The notes: a model not told the origin generated them from the letters alone. A stretch of DNA of 64,000 nucleotides from Rufibacter roseolus (GCF_017916365.1 NZ_JAFMSU010000003.1:682001-746000); one strand, 5' to 3'; positions 16,554-26,250 are shown, numbered from the stretch's first letter. Program-made: numbers and translations.

Positions 16554-19500
16554 TTACTTGCCCATCTGGCCGTAGTACTGCATGAACTTCTGCTCAATCT
16601 CAGCGGATTTCTGGGTCATGCCAACCTGGCGCGACACCTGAATCAACTGCTGCATGATGAAGAGGTTAATGCGGATCTCGGTCTCAAACATGGAGCTTTG
16701 CGTGAAGTAATACCGCAGGGCAGCGTCTGACCGAGCTGACATGGTGTTCACGATTTCCTGGGCGCGTTTCTGCTCGCCTACCTCGTACAACGGCACTACA
16801 AACGGCGGAATGTAGTAGTCATACGGGATGGATTTATCCGGTAGCTGTGCGAAGCAGTAATCCATGATCTTCTTGGCTGTGGCTTTGTCGCCGGCTTTCA
16901 GGTACTCCAGGGTGAGCTGATAATACTTGTCGCGGGCATTGGCTGGGAAACGCAGGTAATTCTCATCGTAGAAAATATCCGTACGGTCAAGGTTGCGCCA
17001 GGAGAACTTGTTCATCATGTTGTCATACATAATGTCCTTGGCGATGTAGCCCATCTGATCCTGGCTTCTGCTCTGCACCGGCACAATTCTGTAGGCCAGG
17101 CCTTCCAGTTGCAGGTAGTTGTCCAAGCCCATGAAGTCAGAGTTGTCGGCGGTGGTAGAGAAGTACACGGGGCGCTTCCAGTTGTTGTTCGCCAACAGGT
17201 CAAGGATTGCCAGGTGCTTTTTCTCCAGGCCGCCTTTGTCAATGGTGAAGCGCATCTGACTCACGATGGAGTCTCTGTAGGCCGCCGGCACCGCATTGGC
17301 GGCGATGACGGCGTTCTTGTCCACGTTCAGGAAGAAGTTCTTGGTAGGGAAAGACAGGTAAGTGCGTCCGGCCCGGTCCCCAATCTGCAGCGCCTGGTGG
17401 TTCTGCTTCACCAACTGGATGTATTGCTTCAGGTCAATGCCGTTGGCTACCTCGGGTCGTTCCACGTACGGCAGGTAGTCGTTGATGCCCTGGCGGTAGT
17501 TTTCGTTTTCCAGGCTCATCGGGAACGGCTCAGACTTGTAGGCCTGGCGCTTCATTTGGTCCAGGTACCAGTCGGTGTTCATGTAAGAGAGTACGGCTAC
17601 GCGCACATCCGTCCGGAAGCCTTCCACTTCCTGGGCGTACCAAAGCGGGAACGTATCGTTGTCACCGTTGGTGAACAGGATGGCGTTAGGCGCCACGGAG
17701 CTCAACAGGTTCTTGGCCGAGTCAACAGAGTGGTAACGGTCTGAGCGGTCATGGTCATCCCAGCCCTGGGCTGCCATAATGCCGGGGATAAGTAAACCCA
17801 CCACCGTAGCCACTACGCCAGCCAGCACATCAGATTTCAGAGTGCGACGGAGGAAATCGGCGATCGCCAACACACCCAGGCCAATCCAGATACAGTAAGC
17901 GTAGAAAGCACCGGCGAAGGTGTAATCGCGCTCGCGCGGCTCAATAGGCGGTTGGTTCAGGTAAATGACAATGGCAATACCGGTAAAGAAGAACAGAAGG
18001 CCCACCACAAAGGCATCGCGCTGTTTTCTCCTGATTTGGAAAATCAAGCCCAGAATCCCCAGCGCCAATGGCAGCATGTAGAAGTTGTTGCGGGCTTTGC
18101 TCTCGGCTATGCGGGCTGGCAGACCATTATTGCCTTCCCAAGGCCACAACACGCCAGACTGCTGAATATCGCCCTCGCGGCCCACGAAGTTCCAGCCGAA
18201 GTAACGCCAGAACATGTGGCCCATCTGGTAACGGAACAAGAAGCTCATGTTCGCCCCGAAGCTTGGCTTCTGGCCTTCCTGAATGTCTACCCATTTCTTA
18301 TACTGGGCAATATGACCAGGTTGGTTGCTGTACAGACGCGGTAACAGGGTCTTGTCTTTTGAATCGTATACCGTCTCCATCTTCCGGCCTACCTCAATGT
18401 ATTTGTCTTTGCCTTTGATATACTGGGCAGCGCCTTCTTTCTGGTCAATAGGCTCCGCGTTGAACTGCGGCCCAAAGAGCAACGGACGGTCACCGTACTG
18501 CTCCCGCTTAAGGTAAGACACAAAGCTCACGATGTTCTCTGGGTCGTTCTCGTCAATGGTGGGGTCGTAGCCAGAACGGATAGGAATGATCAGGTAAGAA
18601 GAGTACCCGATAAGCACGAAGATGAAGCTCAGCAAAGCCGTATGCAGCGTACGGTTTCCGGTTCTGATGGCGTAACGCACCGCCCAAACAATTGCTGCGA
18701 TGAACAGCACCACAAAGAAGATCACCCCAGAGCCAAACGGCAACCCGAAGCTGTTCACGAACATCACCTCAAAGGAGCCGGCAATGGAAGGCAAGCCCGG
18801 GATAACACCCACCAGCACTACGCCTAAAATCACGGCGCTTACCACCAAAGTAATAAGAGCGCCTTTGTTTGAGTACTTTTTAAGACGGAAAAAGAAAATA
18901 AAGGCCAAAGCCGGGATAGCTACCAGGTTCAGCAAGTGAACGCCAATGGAAAGACCCACCATGTAGGCGATAAGGATGAGCCATTTGTCTGAAACGGCAT
19001 CATGGGCGCGGCTTTCCCAGCGGAGCATGGCCCATACCACAAAAGCGGTAAAGAAGGATGAAAAGGCGTACACCTCGGCCTCTACCGCGGAGAACCAGAA
19101 AGAATCAGAGAACGTGAATGCCAACGCACCAACAGCAGCAGCCCCCATGATGGCAATAGTCTGCCCCAGGGTGGGCTCTACCAAGGTTTCTTCTGGAGCG
19201 GTAGCCGTAGCCATGGCACCCAGGGTGCTGGGGCGTTGGTTTGGCACCAACAGTTTACGGGCCAGGATACTGATGGTCCAGAACAGGAAAAGCACGGTAA
19301 AGGAGCTGGAAAGCGCCGAGAGCAGGTTCACCCACCAGGCCACTTGTGCCGGCTCACTCGCAAACAAAGAGAAAATACGCCCCAACAACAGGTAAAAAGG
19401 AGCTCCGGGGGGGTGTGGCACTAAGAGTTTATAGGAACAGGCAATAAATTCTCCGCTGTCCCAGAAACTGGCCGTTGGCTCCAGGGTAAGTACATACGCG

Positions 19501-19562
19501 ATGGTTGCCACCGCAAATACCAGCCAACCTACCAGATTGTTGATCCGATTGTATTGCAACAT
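16554..19562 (-). CDS. DUF2723 family membrane protein, GT-C-like (protein O-mannosyltransferase/TMEM260 relative)
   Basis: 1,002 aa. The N-terminal half has about 12 hydrophobic helices and begins INNLVGWLVFAVATIAYVLTLEPTASFWDSGEFIA. The acidic WDSGEF in the first loop is the presumed catalytic site of GT-C glycosyltransferases. The C-terminal half is soluble and periplasmic or TPR-like (DKYYQLTLEYLKAGDKATAKKIMDYC). DUF2723 proteins are widespread in Bacteroidota, and the human homologue TMEM260 is a protein O-mannosyltransferase, so a role in glycosylating exported proteins is a reasonable inference. It lies directly upstream, on the same strand, of nothing related except the following T9SS cargo gene, 125 bp away. 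Start at ATG 19560-19562. Confidence 0.88.
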   Translation of the reverse strand: MLQYNRINNLVGWLVFAVATIAYVLTLEPTASFWDSGEFIACSYKLLVPHPPGAPFYLLLGRIFSLFASEPAQVAWWVNLLSALSSSFTVLFLFWTISILARKLLVPNQRPSTLGAMATATAPEETLVEPTLGQTIAIMGAAAVGALAFTFSDSFWFSAVEAEVYAFSSFFTAFVVWAMLRWESRAHDAVSDKWLILIAYMVGLSIGVHLLNLVAIPALAFIFFFRLKKYSNKGALITLVVSAVILGVVLVGVIPGLPSIAGSFEVMFVNSFGLPFGSGVIFFVVLFIAAIVWAVRYAIRTGNRTLHTALLSFIFVLIGYSSYLIIPIRSGYDPTIDENDPENIVSFVSYLKREQYGDRPLLFGPQFNAEPIDQKEGAAQYIKGKDKYIEVGRKMETVYDSKDKTLLPRLYSNQPGHIAQYKKWVDIQEGQKPSFGANMSFLFRYQMGHMFWRYFGWNFVGREGDIQQSGVLWPWEGNNGLPARIAESKARNNFYMLPLALGILGLIFQIRRKQRDAFVVGLLFFFTGIAIVIYLNQPPIEPRERDYTFAGAFYAYCIWIGLGVLAIADFLRRTLKSDVLAGVVATVVGLLIPGIMAAQGWDDHDRSDRYHSVDSAKNLLSSVAPNAILFTNGDNDTFPLWYAQEVEGFRTDVRVAVLSYMNTDWYLDQMKRQAYKSEPFPMSLENENYRQGINDYLPYVERPEVANGIDLKQYIQLVKQNHQALQIGDRAGRTYLSFPTKNFFLNVDKNAVIAANAVPAAYRDSIVSQMRFTIDKGGLEKKHLAILDLLANNNWKRPVYFSTTADNSDFMGLDNYLQLEGLAYRIVPVQSRSQDQMGYIAKDIMYDNMMNKFSWRNLDRTDIFYDENYLRFPANARDKYYQLTLEYLKAGDKATAKKIMDYCFAQLPDKSIPYDYYIPPFVVPLYEVGEQKRAQEIVNTMSARSDAALRYYFTQSSMFETEIRINLFIMQQLIQVSRQVGMTQKSAEIEQKFMQYYGQMGK

Positions 19563-19640
19563 GATGTGTTAAAGATTGAACCCTCGAAATTAGCAATTTT
19601 CTGCACGTTTAGCCTCTTGCAGACCCCAATAAATAAAAAA

Positions 19641-19662
19641 AGAGCCAGCGCAGGCTGGCTCT
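19641..19662 (-). terminator. Terminator after the T9SS cargo gene
   Basis: 9-bp stem AGAGCCAGC / GCTGGCTCT with loop GCAG and an A run on the plus strand (T run on the minus transcript). Confidence 0.8.
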
Positions 19663-19686
19663 TCCTATAACTTAGGCAGCTGAAAA

Positions 19687-20319
19687 TTATTGCTGCTGCA
19701 GAATGAGTCGTTTGGTTTCCACCATTTTTTCGTTTACCAATAGGCTGTAGAAATAGATACCAGCCGGCAAAGGCGAAAGATCCACCATGATGGTCTCAGA
19801 GGAAGCAGGCTTGCTCACCGGAATCTCTTTGTACACTTTACCAATGGCGTTGGAGATCCTGATCTTGTAGTTGTCATCGCCAAGCGAACTCAACGAGATC
19901 TTGGTCATACCCCTGGAGGGGTTAGGATACGCGCTGAGGGAAGGAATGACCTTGGGCTCCTTCACCCCCTGGTTCCCTGATAGAATCCTGCTGGTGCTGG
20001 CGTACAGGGCTGTGATTTGGCGCAGACCAGGCTTTGGCGTTTTGGCGCCTGTATTTTTTGTCAGGTACAACAATGGCGAATACTTTTTCACGTTCGGGTT
20101 GTAGGAAGCAAGGGTTGAGGCCGCCGGTATCCCAAAATCCGTGATCGCTAAATTGGCAGAAGTACGCCAGTTCAGGAAAACGGTATCGGATTCAGACGTA
20201 CTGGCCGCACGGGAACCCAGAGGCAAACCGCCCCGAATCTCGCCCAGAGAGGATGCTTTACTGCCTAAAACCATGCCCAGGGTTAGAACGCCCAGGATAA
20301 CGCGTGTAAAAATTTTCAT
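19687..20319 (-). CDS. Secreted protein with T9SS type A C-terminal sorting domain
   Basis: 210 aa from the ATG at 20317-20319. The N-terminus MKIFTRVILGVLTLGMVLGSKASS is a Sec signal peptide. The middle (residues 25-125) is Ser/Thr-rich without a recognised domain. The last 75-80 residues form a type A sorting domain: SLSAYPNPSRGMTKISL, then IRISNAIGKVYKEI, then LPAGIYFYSLLVNEKMVETKRLIL. Such domains direct export through the type IX system and attachment to the surface. The cargo part is unusually small and has no enzyme signature. T9SS use agrees with the gldH gene at 36.4 kb. Confidence 0.85.
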   Translation of the reverse strand: MKIFTRVILGVLTLGMVLGSKASSLGEIRGGLPLGSRAASTSESDTVFLNWRTSANLAITDFGIPAASTLASYNPNVKKYSPLLYLTKNTGAKTPKPGLRQITALYASTSRILSGNQGVKEPKVIPSLSAYPNPSRGMTKISLSSLGDDNYKIRISNAIGKVYKEIPVSKPASSETIMVDLSPLPAGIYFYSLLVNEKMVETKRLILQQQ

Positions 20320-20460
20320 ACCATATATGCCAAGAAGTTGGTGACTAAATGCGGAATCGTTCAAATATAGCAACGGATCTTTAAACTACAAACTAAACTA
20401 TAGAATATTTCCTATCTATAACTATAAAAAAATCAATAAAGCCTTTGTTCTGTACAAGCT

Positions 20461-20496
20461 ACTTTAAGCCTGTATTTCAAAAATTGGGCCAAAAAC
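20461..20496. repeat. 36-nt palindromic repeat
   Basis: ACTTTAAGCCTGTATTTC then AAAAATTGGGCCAAAAAC, immediately after the birA stop (minus strand). Confidence 0.65.
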
Positions 20497-20498
20497 AA

Positions 20499-21263
20499 CT
20501 ACTCTTCCATCACAAATTTGATCTCCTGGAACTGGAAGAACTGCAATTTTTGTTCTATGAGTACCGCCAACCGCCCAGTCGCGTCAACCCCTGTGATTTG
20601 CCCCGGCAGCACCTGCCCTCCTACCTCGTAAGAGTGCCATTCCTGGTAACGGTACAAATGCTGCAGGTACTCCCTTTTCTGGGCTTCGCCGGCCCCGGTC
20701 CGCAGTGCCAGGTACCGTCGCTCCAGATTTTCCAGTAACTTGCTGATGGCCTTGGGCAGGGGAATTTGTTCTCCGGTGAGCAAGGCCAGGGAGGTAGCCC
20801 GTGGGTGGACAAAAGAAACCTGGTTCACGTTGAGGCCAATACCAATAACACTGTGCTGCAGGAACCGCCCGCTCACGGCGTTCTCAATCAAGATGCCACC
20901 CGCTTTCCGGTCTCTGTAGTATAGATCGTTAGGCCATTTAAGGGCTACCCCTTCGGGCAGGTATTCCCGCAGAAGGTCAAGCGCAGCCAGGGAGACGGCA
21001 ATGTTGAGCGAAAATTGGTGCTGGGCCTCTAAAAAGGTTGGCTTTAATATGACAGATAACGTAATGTTTTTGTCAGGCTCCACGTCCCAGGTATTGCCAC
21101 GTTGGCCGCGCCCACCGGTTTGGGCACCCGCCACTATGACACAACCATCAGTGGCGCCATTTTTGTTAAGAAGCAGATGCGCCTCTGTGTTAGTGGAGGC
21201 ACATTCTGGCATAAAAACCAATTGCTGGCCTATAAAAAGGGTATTTAGCGAAAATTTATGCAA
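20499..21263 (-). CDS. birA: Biotin--[acetyl-CoA-carboxylase] ligase
   Basis: 254 aa, class I ligase without the N-terminal DNA-binding domain of E. coli BirA, so it should not repress biotin genes itself. The biotin/ATP loop is TGGRGQRGNTW (49-59), with KWPND at 109-113 and the lysine in YYRDRKAGGILIEN (K120). It attaches biotin to the carboxyl carrier of acetyl-CoA carboxylase. The C-terminal SH3-like domain (SYEVGGQVLPGQITGVDATGR) is present. It is divergent from rsfS, with a 40-bp spacer. Confidence 0.93.
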   Translation of the reverse strand: MHKFSLNTLFIGQQLVFMPECASTNTEAHLLLNKNGATDGCVIVAGAQTGGRGQRGNTWDVEPDKNITLSVILKPTFLEAQHQFSLNIAVSLAALDLLREYLPEGVALKWPNDLYYRDRKAGGILIENAVSGRFLQHSVIGIGLNVNQVSFVHPRATSLALLTGEQIPLPKAISKLLENLERRYLALRTGAGEAQKREYLQHLYRYQEWHSYEVGGQVLPGQITGVDATGRLAVLIEQKLQFFQFQEIKFVMEE

Positions 21264-21272
21264 AGACTTTAG

Positions 21273-21280
21273 TATTTTTG
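21273..21280 (+). promoter_or_regulatory. -7 box of the rsfS-ftsH promoter
   Basis: TATTTTTG fits TAnnTTTG, 24 bases before the rsfS ATG. No perfect TTTG -33 box is visible upstream. Confidence 0.45.
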
Positions 21281-21303
21281 AAGATCAAATTTATATTTCC
21301 CAG

Positions 21304-21702
21304 ATGAAACACAACACGATTCAGGACAATTCCGACATATTGGCAGAACTGGTAGTAAAAGGCATGCAAGAAAGAAAAGCAGCTGACATTGTCGTTCTAA
21401 ACCTGAAATCTTTGAAGAATGCCGTCTCTGACTACTTTATCATAAGCTCCGCTAGCTCAGACACCCAACTAGACGCTATTGCTACGTCTATTGAGGAAGA
21501 AGTTTTCAAGCTAACGAAAGAACATCCCTGGCAGAGTGAAGGCCGGACCAACCGCGAATGGGTGGTACTAGACTACGTAGACGTAGTGGCCCACATTTTC
21601 CTCAAGGATAAGCGTAATTTCTATGCCCTGGAAGAGCTTTGGGGTGATGCCGAGATTACGCACGTAGAGCCTACCACAGGCACTACATCGGCGGTGGTTT
21701 AA
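21304..21702 (+). CDS. rsfS: Ribosome silencing factor RsfS
   Basis: 132 aa from ATG 21304. The frame is open from 21001, but the upstream part overlaps birA in antisense. Iojap/RsfS fold: AADIVVLNLKSLKNAVSDYFIISSASSDTQLDAIA, EGRTNREWVVLDYVDVVAHIF and the C-terminal YALEELWGDAE. It binds ribosomal protein L14 and blocks subunit joining when nutrients are scarce. It starts an operon with ftsH, whose start follows within 50 bp. This pairing is common in Bacteroidota. Confidence 0.95.
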   Translation: MKHNTIQDNSDILAELVVKGMQERKAADIVVLNLKSLKNAVSDYFIISSASSDTQLDAIATSIEEEVFKLTKEHPWQSEGRTNREWVVLDYVDVVAHIFLKDKRNFYALEELWGDAEITHVEPTTGTTSAVV

Positions 21703-21750
21703 ACAATGCCCCCGTCCGGAGGTTTACTTTTTATTGAGAGAGAACAACCC

Positions 21751-23862
21751 ATGACAGACAAACCAGAAAAAAAGAGAAAAAGAAAAATAATACCCAATAC
21801 CCCGCCCCGCCCAACCATGCAGATCTGGGTTCTGGCGGCCTTGGTGATCTTTATTTTCGGACTTACTTACTATAACAACCTCAACGCCACCATTGAAATC
21901 CGGCAGCCCCGGTTTGAGGAGATGCTGTTGGCCCAGGATGTGAAGAAAGTAGCAGTAGTGAACAACAACGTGGCAGAGGTGACCTTGAAAGAGGAAGCCC
22001 TGAAGAACGATAAGTACCGGGCAGAACTGGAGAGCCGCGGGGGTGGGTTCAGCATGAACACGCAGGGCGCGCAATATCACTTCCCTATTATCACTGCCGA
22101 GAGCTTTAAGCAGGATCTGGACCAACTGCAGGCCAATATCCCGCGTGAGCAGCGCGTGCCTTTGGAAATTGAGAAGCGCACCGGTCTTCTGGAGCTCCTC
22201 ATGGGCTGGCCGTTCTTTATCCTACTCATGGTAGGTTTCTGGTTCCTGATGCGCCGCATGGCGGGCGGAGGAGCCGGTGGACAGATCTTCAACATCGGAA
22301 AATCGCGCGCCGCCCTGTTTGACGCCGAGAACCGCGTGAAGATCACCTTCAAAGACGTAGCCGGGCTTGAGGAAGCTAAAGAAGAGATCCAGGAGATTGT
22401 AGAGTTCCTGAAGAACCCCACCAAATTCACCATCCTGGGAGGTAAAATCCCTAAGGGTGCATTGCTGGTAGGCCCTCCGGGTACCGGTAAAACCCTCTTG
22501 GCGAAAGCCGTTGCCGGCGAGGCTGAGGTTCCGTTCTTCTCTCTTTCGGGTTCAGACTTCGTGGAGATGTTTGTGGGGGTAGGTGCCGCCCGCGTGCGTG
22601 ACTTGTTCAAGCAGGCTAAAGCCAAAGCCCCATGTATCATCTTCATTGACGAGATTGACGCCATCGGGCGTTCCCGTAGCCGCGGGCAGATGCCGGGTGG
22701 TAACGATGAACGCGAGAACACCTTGAACTCCCTGCTGGTGGAGATGGACGGTTTCGCCACTGATTCAGGCGTGATCATCCTGGCTGCCACCAACCGCCCA
22801 GACATCCTTGACTCCGCTTTGCTGCGTCCCGGACGTTTTGACCGCCAGATCAGCATTGACAAGCCAGACATCAACGGCCGTACCCACATCTTCGGGGTAC
22901 ACTTGGGTCCTTTGACCTTAGCCGATGACGTGGACGCGAAAAAACTGGCTGCCCAGACCCCTGGGTTCGCCGGGGCCGAGATCGCGAACGTGTGTAACGA
23001 GGCTGCCCTCATCGCCGCGCGTCGCAACAAGAAGGCCATTGAGATGAAAGACTTCAACGATGCCATTGACCGCGTGATTGGTGGTTTGGAGAAGAAAAAC
23101 AAGATCATCTCTCCGCAGGAAAAGAAAATTGTGGCTTACCACGAGGCTGGTCACGCCATTGCCGGTTGGTTCCTGGAGCACTGCGATCCGTTGGTGAAAG
23201 TGAGCATCGTTCCGCGTGGCGTGGCTGCGTTGGGATACGCTCAGTACTTGCCTAAAGAGCAGTTCCTGTACAACACCGAGCAGTTGGTAGACGAGATGTG
23301 TATGGCCCTGGGTGGCCGTGCGGCTGAGCAGATCGTGTTCGGGAAAATCTCTACAGGAGCCTTGAGTGACCTGGAGCGGATTACCAAAATGGCTTACAGC
23401 ATTGTGACCATGTATGGCATGAATGACCGTATAGGCAACCTGTCGTTCTATGACTCCAAGCAGCCGGATAACACGTTTACGAAGCCTTATTCAGAAACTA
23501 CCGCAGAAACGATTGACTCTGAGGTACGCCTGCTGGTAGGTGACGCGTATAACCGCACCCTGCAGCTGTTGTCTGACAGACGGACCGAACTGGAACTGGT
23601 GGCGCAGGAACTGTTAGAGAAGGAGATCCTTTTCCAGCACGACCTGGAGCGTCTGGTAGGCCCAAGGCCTTTCGAGGGATTGACCAACTACCAGGCCCAT
23701 ACCGCCGGCACAGACCGCAGCAAGACGCAGAGCGAATTGGCCGGTGAAAGCCATATCACAACCCCAACCGGTGCCCAGCAAAACCAGGAAGACACGCCCA
23801 CGGCTGCAGAGCCAACCGGCGCACCGTCTTCCACCGGCGAAGGAACTACGTTCAATTCGTAG
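21751..23862 (+). CDS. ftsH: ATP-dependent zinc metalloprotease FtsH
   Basis: 703 aa from the ATG at 21751. An earlier in-frame ATG at 21706 would add 15 residues and is less likely because the basic leader [12 protein letters not shown] starts here. Two membrane helices (about 24-41 and 150-166) flank a periplasmic loop. The AAA domain has Walker A GPPGTGKT (241-248), Walker [12 protein letters not shown] and an SRH arginine region. The protease zinc site is HEAGH (464-468). It degrades membrane and short-lived cytosolic proteins. The last 70 residues are Thr/Pro/Gln-rich and disordered. The final codons and the TAG stop lie inside a copy of the 36-nt palindrome. Confidence 0.97.
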   Translation: MTDKPEKKRKRKIIPNTPPRPTMQIWVLAALVIFIFGLTYYNNLNATIEIRQPRFEEMLLAQDVKKVAVVNNNVAEVTLKEEALKNDKYRAELESRGGGFSMNTQGAQYHFPIITAESFKQDLDQLQANIPREQRVPLEIEKRTGLLELLMGWPFFILLMVGFWFLMRRMAGGGAGGQIFNIGKSRAALFDAENRVKITFKDVAGLEEAKEEIQEIVEFLKNPTKFTILGGKIPKGALLVGPPGTGKTLLAKAVAGEAEVPFFSLSGSDFVEMFVGVGAARVRDLFKQAKAKAPCIIFIDEIDAIGRSRSRGQMPGGNDERENTLNSLLVEMDGFATDSGVIILAATNRPDILDSALLRPGRFDRQISIDKPDINGRTHIFGVHLGPLTLADDVDAKKLAAQTPGFAGAEIANVCNEAALIAARRNKKAIEMKDFNDAIDRVIGGLEKKNKIISPQEKKIVAYHEAGHAIAGWFLEHCDPLVKVSIVPRGVAALGYAQYLPKEQFLYNTEQLVDEMCMALGGRAAEQIVFGKISTGALSDLERITKMAYSIVTMYGMNDRIGNLSFYDSKQPDNTFTKPYSETTAETIDSEVRLLVGDAYNRTLQLLSDRRTELELVAQELLEKEILFQHDLERLVGPRPFEGLTNYQAHTAGTDRSKTQSELAGESHITTPTGAQQNQEDTPTAAEPTGAPSSTGEGTTFNS

Positions 23863-23889
23863 CCCTTTTCTGAAAAACAGGCCCTAAAC
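23854..23889. repeat. 36-nt palindromic repeat overlapping the ftsH stop
   Basis: Contains GCCCTTTTCTGAAAAACAG followed by GCCCTAAAC. The ftsH TAG (23860-23862) is part of the left arm. Confidence 0.6.
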
Positions 23890-23900
23890 GGAAATTCAAA

Positions 23901-24551
23901 ATGTACGAAGCCAAATCCAAAGAGATTGTGCTCCGCAAGGTAAGAGAGGCGCTGGCTAAGTCAGCGCCTTTTCTGCCTCCTACCCCAGACTTCTCCACCT
24001 CGGTTTACGGGCCGCTGCTGGAAGACCTCTCGGTGCTTTTCGCGGAGACCTTTATCCGCAACAGTGGCACCTTTGTGTACTGCGAGAACGAGGAGGATTT
24101 CTTTGACCAGCTGTTTGAGTTCAAGAAAGAGCGCGGCATTGACAACCTGTACGTGTGGGAACCGGCCCTGAAGAAGATCCTGCACGCCGGGGGCATCAAC
24201 TTCAACGGCACCGAGGACGACTTCATCAACAATGCCCAGGCGTCGCTCACCACCTGTGAGGCACTGGTGGCGCGTACCGGCAGCATTCTGGTTTCCTCAG
24301 CCAACGCCAGCGGCCGGAGATTGTCCGTTTACCCTGCCATGCACCTGGTGGTGGCCAAACTGTCGCAACTGGTGCCCGATATCAAGCAAGCCCTGCAGTT
24401 TGTGCAGGGAAAATACGGCAACCGTTTGCCGTCTATGCTTTCACTGGTAAGCGGCCCCAGCCGTACTGCCGACATTGAGAAAACCTTAGTCATGGGCGCC
24501 CACGGCCCCAAAGAACTTATCCTGTTCCTCGTTGATGATCACACCGATTGA
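23901..24551 (+). CDS. LUD domain (LutC/YkgG family) protein
   Basis: 216 aa. LUD-domain proteins include LutB/LutC of L-lactate oxidation, but stand-alone copies like this one next to ftsH and lpxH are common in Bacteroidota and have no proven role. Visible family marks are the acidic NGTEDDFINNAQASLTTCEALVARTGSILVSS block (about 101-133) and the C-terminal GPSRTADIEKTLVMGAHGPKELILFLVD. No iron-sulfur LutB partner or lactate gene is adjacent, so lactate use should not be assumed. The 3' end overlaps lpxH by 17 bases, showing translational coupling. Confidence 0.85.
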   Translation: MYEAKSKEIVLRKVREALAKSAPFLPPTPDFSTSVYGPLLEDLSVLFAETFIRNSGTFVYCENEEDFFDQLFEFKKERGIDNLYVWEPALKKILHAGGINFNGTEDDFINNAQASLTTCEALVARTGSILVSSANASGRRLSVYPAMHLVVAKLSQLVPDIKQALQFVQGKYGNRLPSMLSLVSGPSRTADIEKTLVMGAHGPKELILFLVDDHTD

Positions 24552-25314
24552 CCACCTGCCGCCCGGTAAAAAAGTCTACTTCGCTTCAGATTTCCACTTA
24601 GGGGTTCCGTCTCCGGAGCAAAGCCTGGCGCGCGAGAAAAAGATTGTGCGGTGGTTAGATCAGATCAAGGCAGATGCGCACGCCATTTTCCTTTTGGGAG
24701 ACATTTTCGATTTCTGGTTTGAATATAAGCACGCTATCCCGCGGGGGTTTATCCGCTTACAAGGAAAACTCGCAGAGATCGCCGACAGTGGCATTCCTAT
24801 CTACCTTTTCACGGGAAACCATGACATGTGGATGTTCGACTACTTCCCAAAGGAACTGAACATCCCCGTGCTGAGGAAACCCGTCTCCACCAAAATCGGC
24901 AACCATACGTTCTACATCGGCCACGGTGACGGGTTAGGCCCGAAGGATTACACCTATAAGGTCCTGAAGCGGATTTTCGCCAACAAAATGAGCCAGTGGT
25001 TTTTCGCGCGCATCCACCCTAACATGGGCATCGGGCTGGCTACTTTCTGGTCGCGCCGCAGCCGGATACAGAATACCAAGGTAGACGAGGTCTTCAAAGG
25101 CGATGAAGAATGGCTCGTGCACTATTGCCAGCGCGTGGAAGGAAGGCAGCACCATGATTTCTACGTTTTCGGGCACCGCCACCTGCCGCTGGATCTGCCT
25201 ATCGGTGAGCGCAGCCGTTACCTGAACCTGGGAGAATGGGTCAATTTTTGCTCCTACGCCGTATATAATGGACAGGACCTCACCCTCACGTATTTTGAAA
25301 AGCAGCCTGCCTAA
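24535..25314 (+). CDS. lpxH: UDP-2,3-diacylglucosamine diphosphatase
   Basis: 259 aa from the ATG at 24535; a TTG lies one codon earlier. It is a metallophosphoesterase that cleaves UDP-2,3-diacylglucosamine to lipid X in lipid A synthesis. The metal-binding motifs are in order: FASDFHLG, LLGDIFDFWFEY, FTGNHDMWMFDY, GHGDGLGPKD and FGHRHLP. The FDFWFEY and DMWMFDY aromatics are typical of LpxH-type enzymes in Bacteroidota. It overlaps the LUD gene upstream and the propeller-like gene downstream. Confidence 0.92.
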   Translation: MITPIDHLPPGKKVYFASDFHLGVPSPEQSLAREKKIVRWLDQIKADAHAIFLLGDIFDFWFEYKHAIPRGFIRLQGKLAEIADSGIPIYLFTGNHDMWMFDYFPKELNIPVLRKPVSTKIGNHTFYIGHGDGLGPKDYTYKVLKRIFANKMSQWFFARIHPNMGIGLATFWSRRSRIQNTKVDEVFKGDEEWLVHYCQRVEGRQHHDFYVFGHRHLPLDLPIGERSRYLNLGEWVNFCSYAVYNGQDLTLTYFEKQPA

Positions 25315-26134
25315 GTTCTGCCTGTGCATCCTGGCCTGGTTCTTCTTGGTGCCTTTGTCTGGCCAGGCGCAAACTCCGACTTGGATACTGGCCTACCAGT
25401 TGCCGGCCAAGGGCAATGCCCTGCTTTCCATTGACCGCTTTGACCGCGCCTATCTCGCAGACACCCGGCAGAACATCATTCAGCTTGACACCGTGGGCAA
25501 GGTCCTTAACACCTTCTCGCAGCCTACGCAGGGACGCGTGGCCATGGTAGAGGCCTGGAGTCCGGCCAAGATATCAGTGTTCTATGATGACCGGCAGCGG
25601 GTGCAACTCCTGGACCGTTTCCTCACGCCTCTAGGCCTAGCCGATCTACGGGAATACACCGATGGCACCATCAGGGCCGCTACCCTGGCTGCCGATGACC
25701 GGCTCTGGCTTTTTGACGAGACCACTTTCCGCCTCCTCAAGGTAGACACCCGCGTAAACCGGGTAGTGTTTGAAAATCCGCTGGAACTGCTGCTGGACCG
25801 CAGGCAGCACGATATCACCTTTATGCGCGAGTACCAGGGCAAGCTGTATATGGTAGACCGCTCCTCGGGCATTTACGTGTTTGACAACATGGGTAACTAC
25901 CAGAAAAAGCTGCCCCTCCCTAGCCTATCCTATGTTGGCTTTGTAGGCGATGAACTGTACTACCTTTCAGACAACCAACTTCATTTCCAGCACCTCTACA
26001 CCTTCCAGACCCGCACCGTTACCTTACCAGAACAGTCCCTCCCCTACCGGCAGGTATTAATAGGTGACAAATTCGTTTACCTGCTTACGAACGACACCCT
26101 CTTCGCTTACCGCCGGAAGCAAGGATTGTTTTAA
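25295..26134 (+). CDS. Secreted beta-propeller-like protein, unknown function
   Basis: 279 aa if begun at the TTG at 25295, which gives a neat signal peptide (MKSSLPKFCLCILAWFFLVPLSGQAQ) and a 20-base overlap with lpxH. An ATG at 25268 would give 288 aa with a hydrophilic leader before the same signal. The mature part consists of repeated beta-strand blocks (LLSIDRFDRAYLADTRQNIIQLD, DRLWLFDETTFRLLKVD, KLYMVDRSSGIYVFDNMGNYQKK), as in six-bladed propellers, but no catalytic motif is seen. It is probably periplasmic. Cotranscription with lpxH suggests an envelope role (inference). Confidence 0.75.
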   Translation: MKSSLPKFCLCILAWFFLVPLSGQAQTPTWILAYQLPAKGNALLSIDRFDRAYLADTRQNIIQLDTVGKVLNTFSQPTQGRVAMVEAWSPAKISVFYDDRQRVQLLDRFLTPLGLADLREYTDGTIRAATLAADDRLWLFDETTFRLLKVDTRVNRVVFENPLELLLDRRQHDITFMREYQGKLYMVDRSSGIYVFDNMGNYQKKLPLPSLSYVGFVGDELYYLSDNQLHFQHLYTFQTRTVTLPEQSLPYRQVLIGDKFVYLLTNDTLFAYRRKQGLF

Positions 26135-26225
26135 GCGTGTTTTTGTGGAATTAGGCTAAAAAGAGTTTGGCTGCATGTTGCTCATTTTTGTAAAAACGCT
26201 CCATAAACTGCATATGAGAATAAAT

Positions 26226-26250
26226 AAAGGCACCTCTTTTGGGTGCCTTT
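26226..26250 (+). terminator. Terminator of the rsfS-ftsH-lpxH operon
   Basis: Stem AAAGGCACC / GGTGCCTTT with loop TCTTTTG, followed by TTTCG. Confidence 0.8.

Noticed and set aside
17109-17744. 211-codon plus-strand open frame over the DUF2723 gene
   Set aside because: Antisense shadow; no recognisable protein features.
22077-23108. 343-codon minus-strand open frame over ftsH
   Set aside because: Shadow of a strongly conserved coding frame. Composition is Ser/Arg-rich without domain marks.
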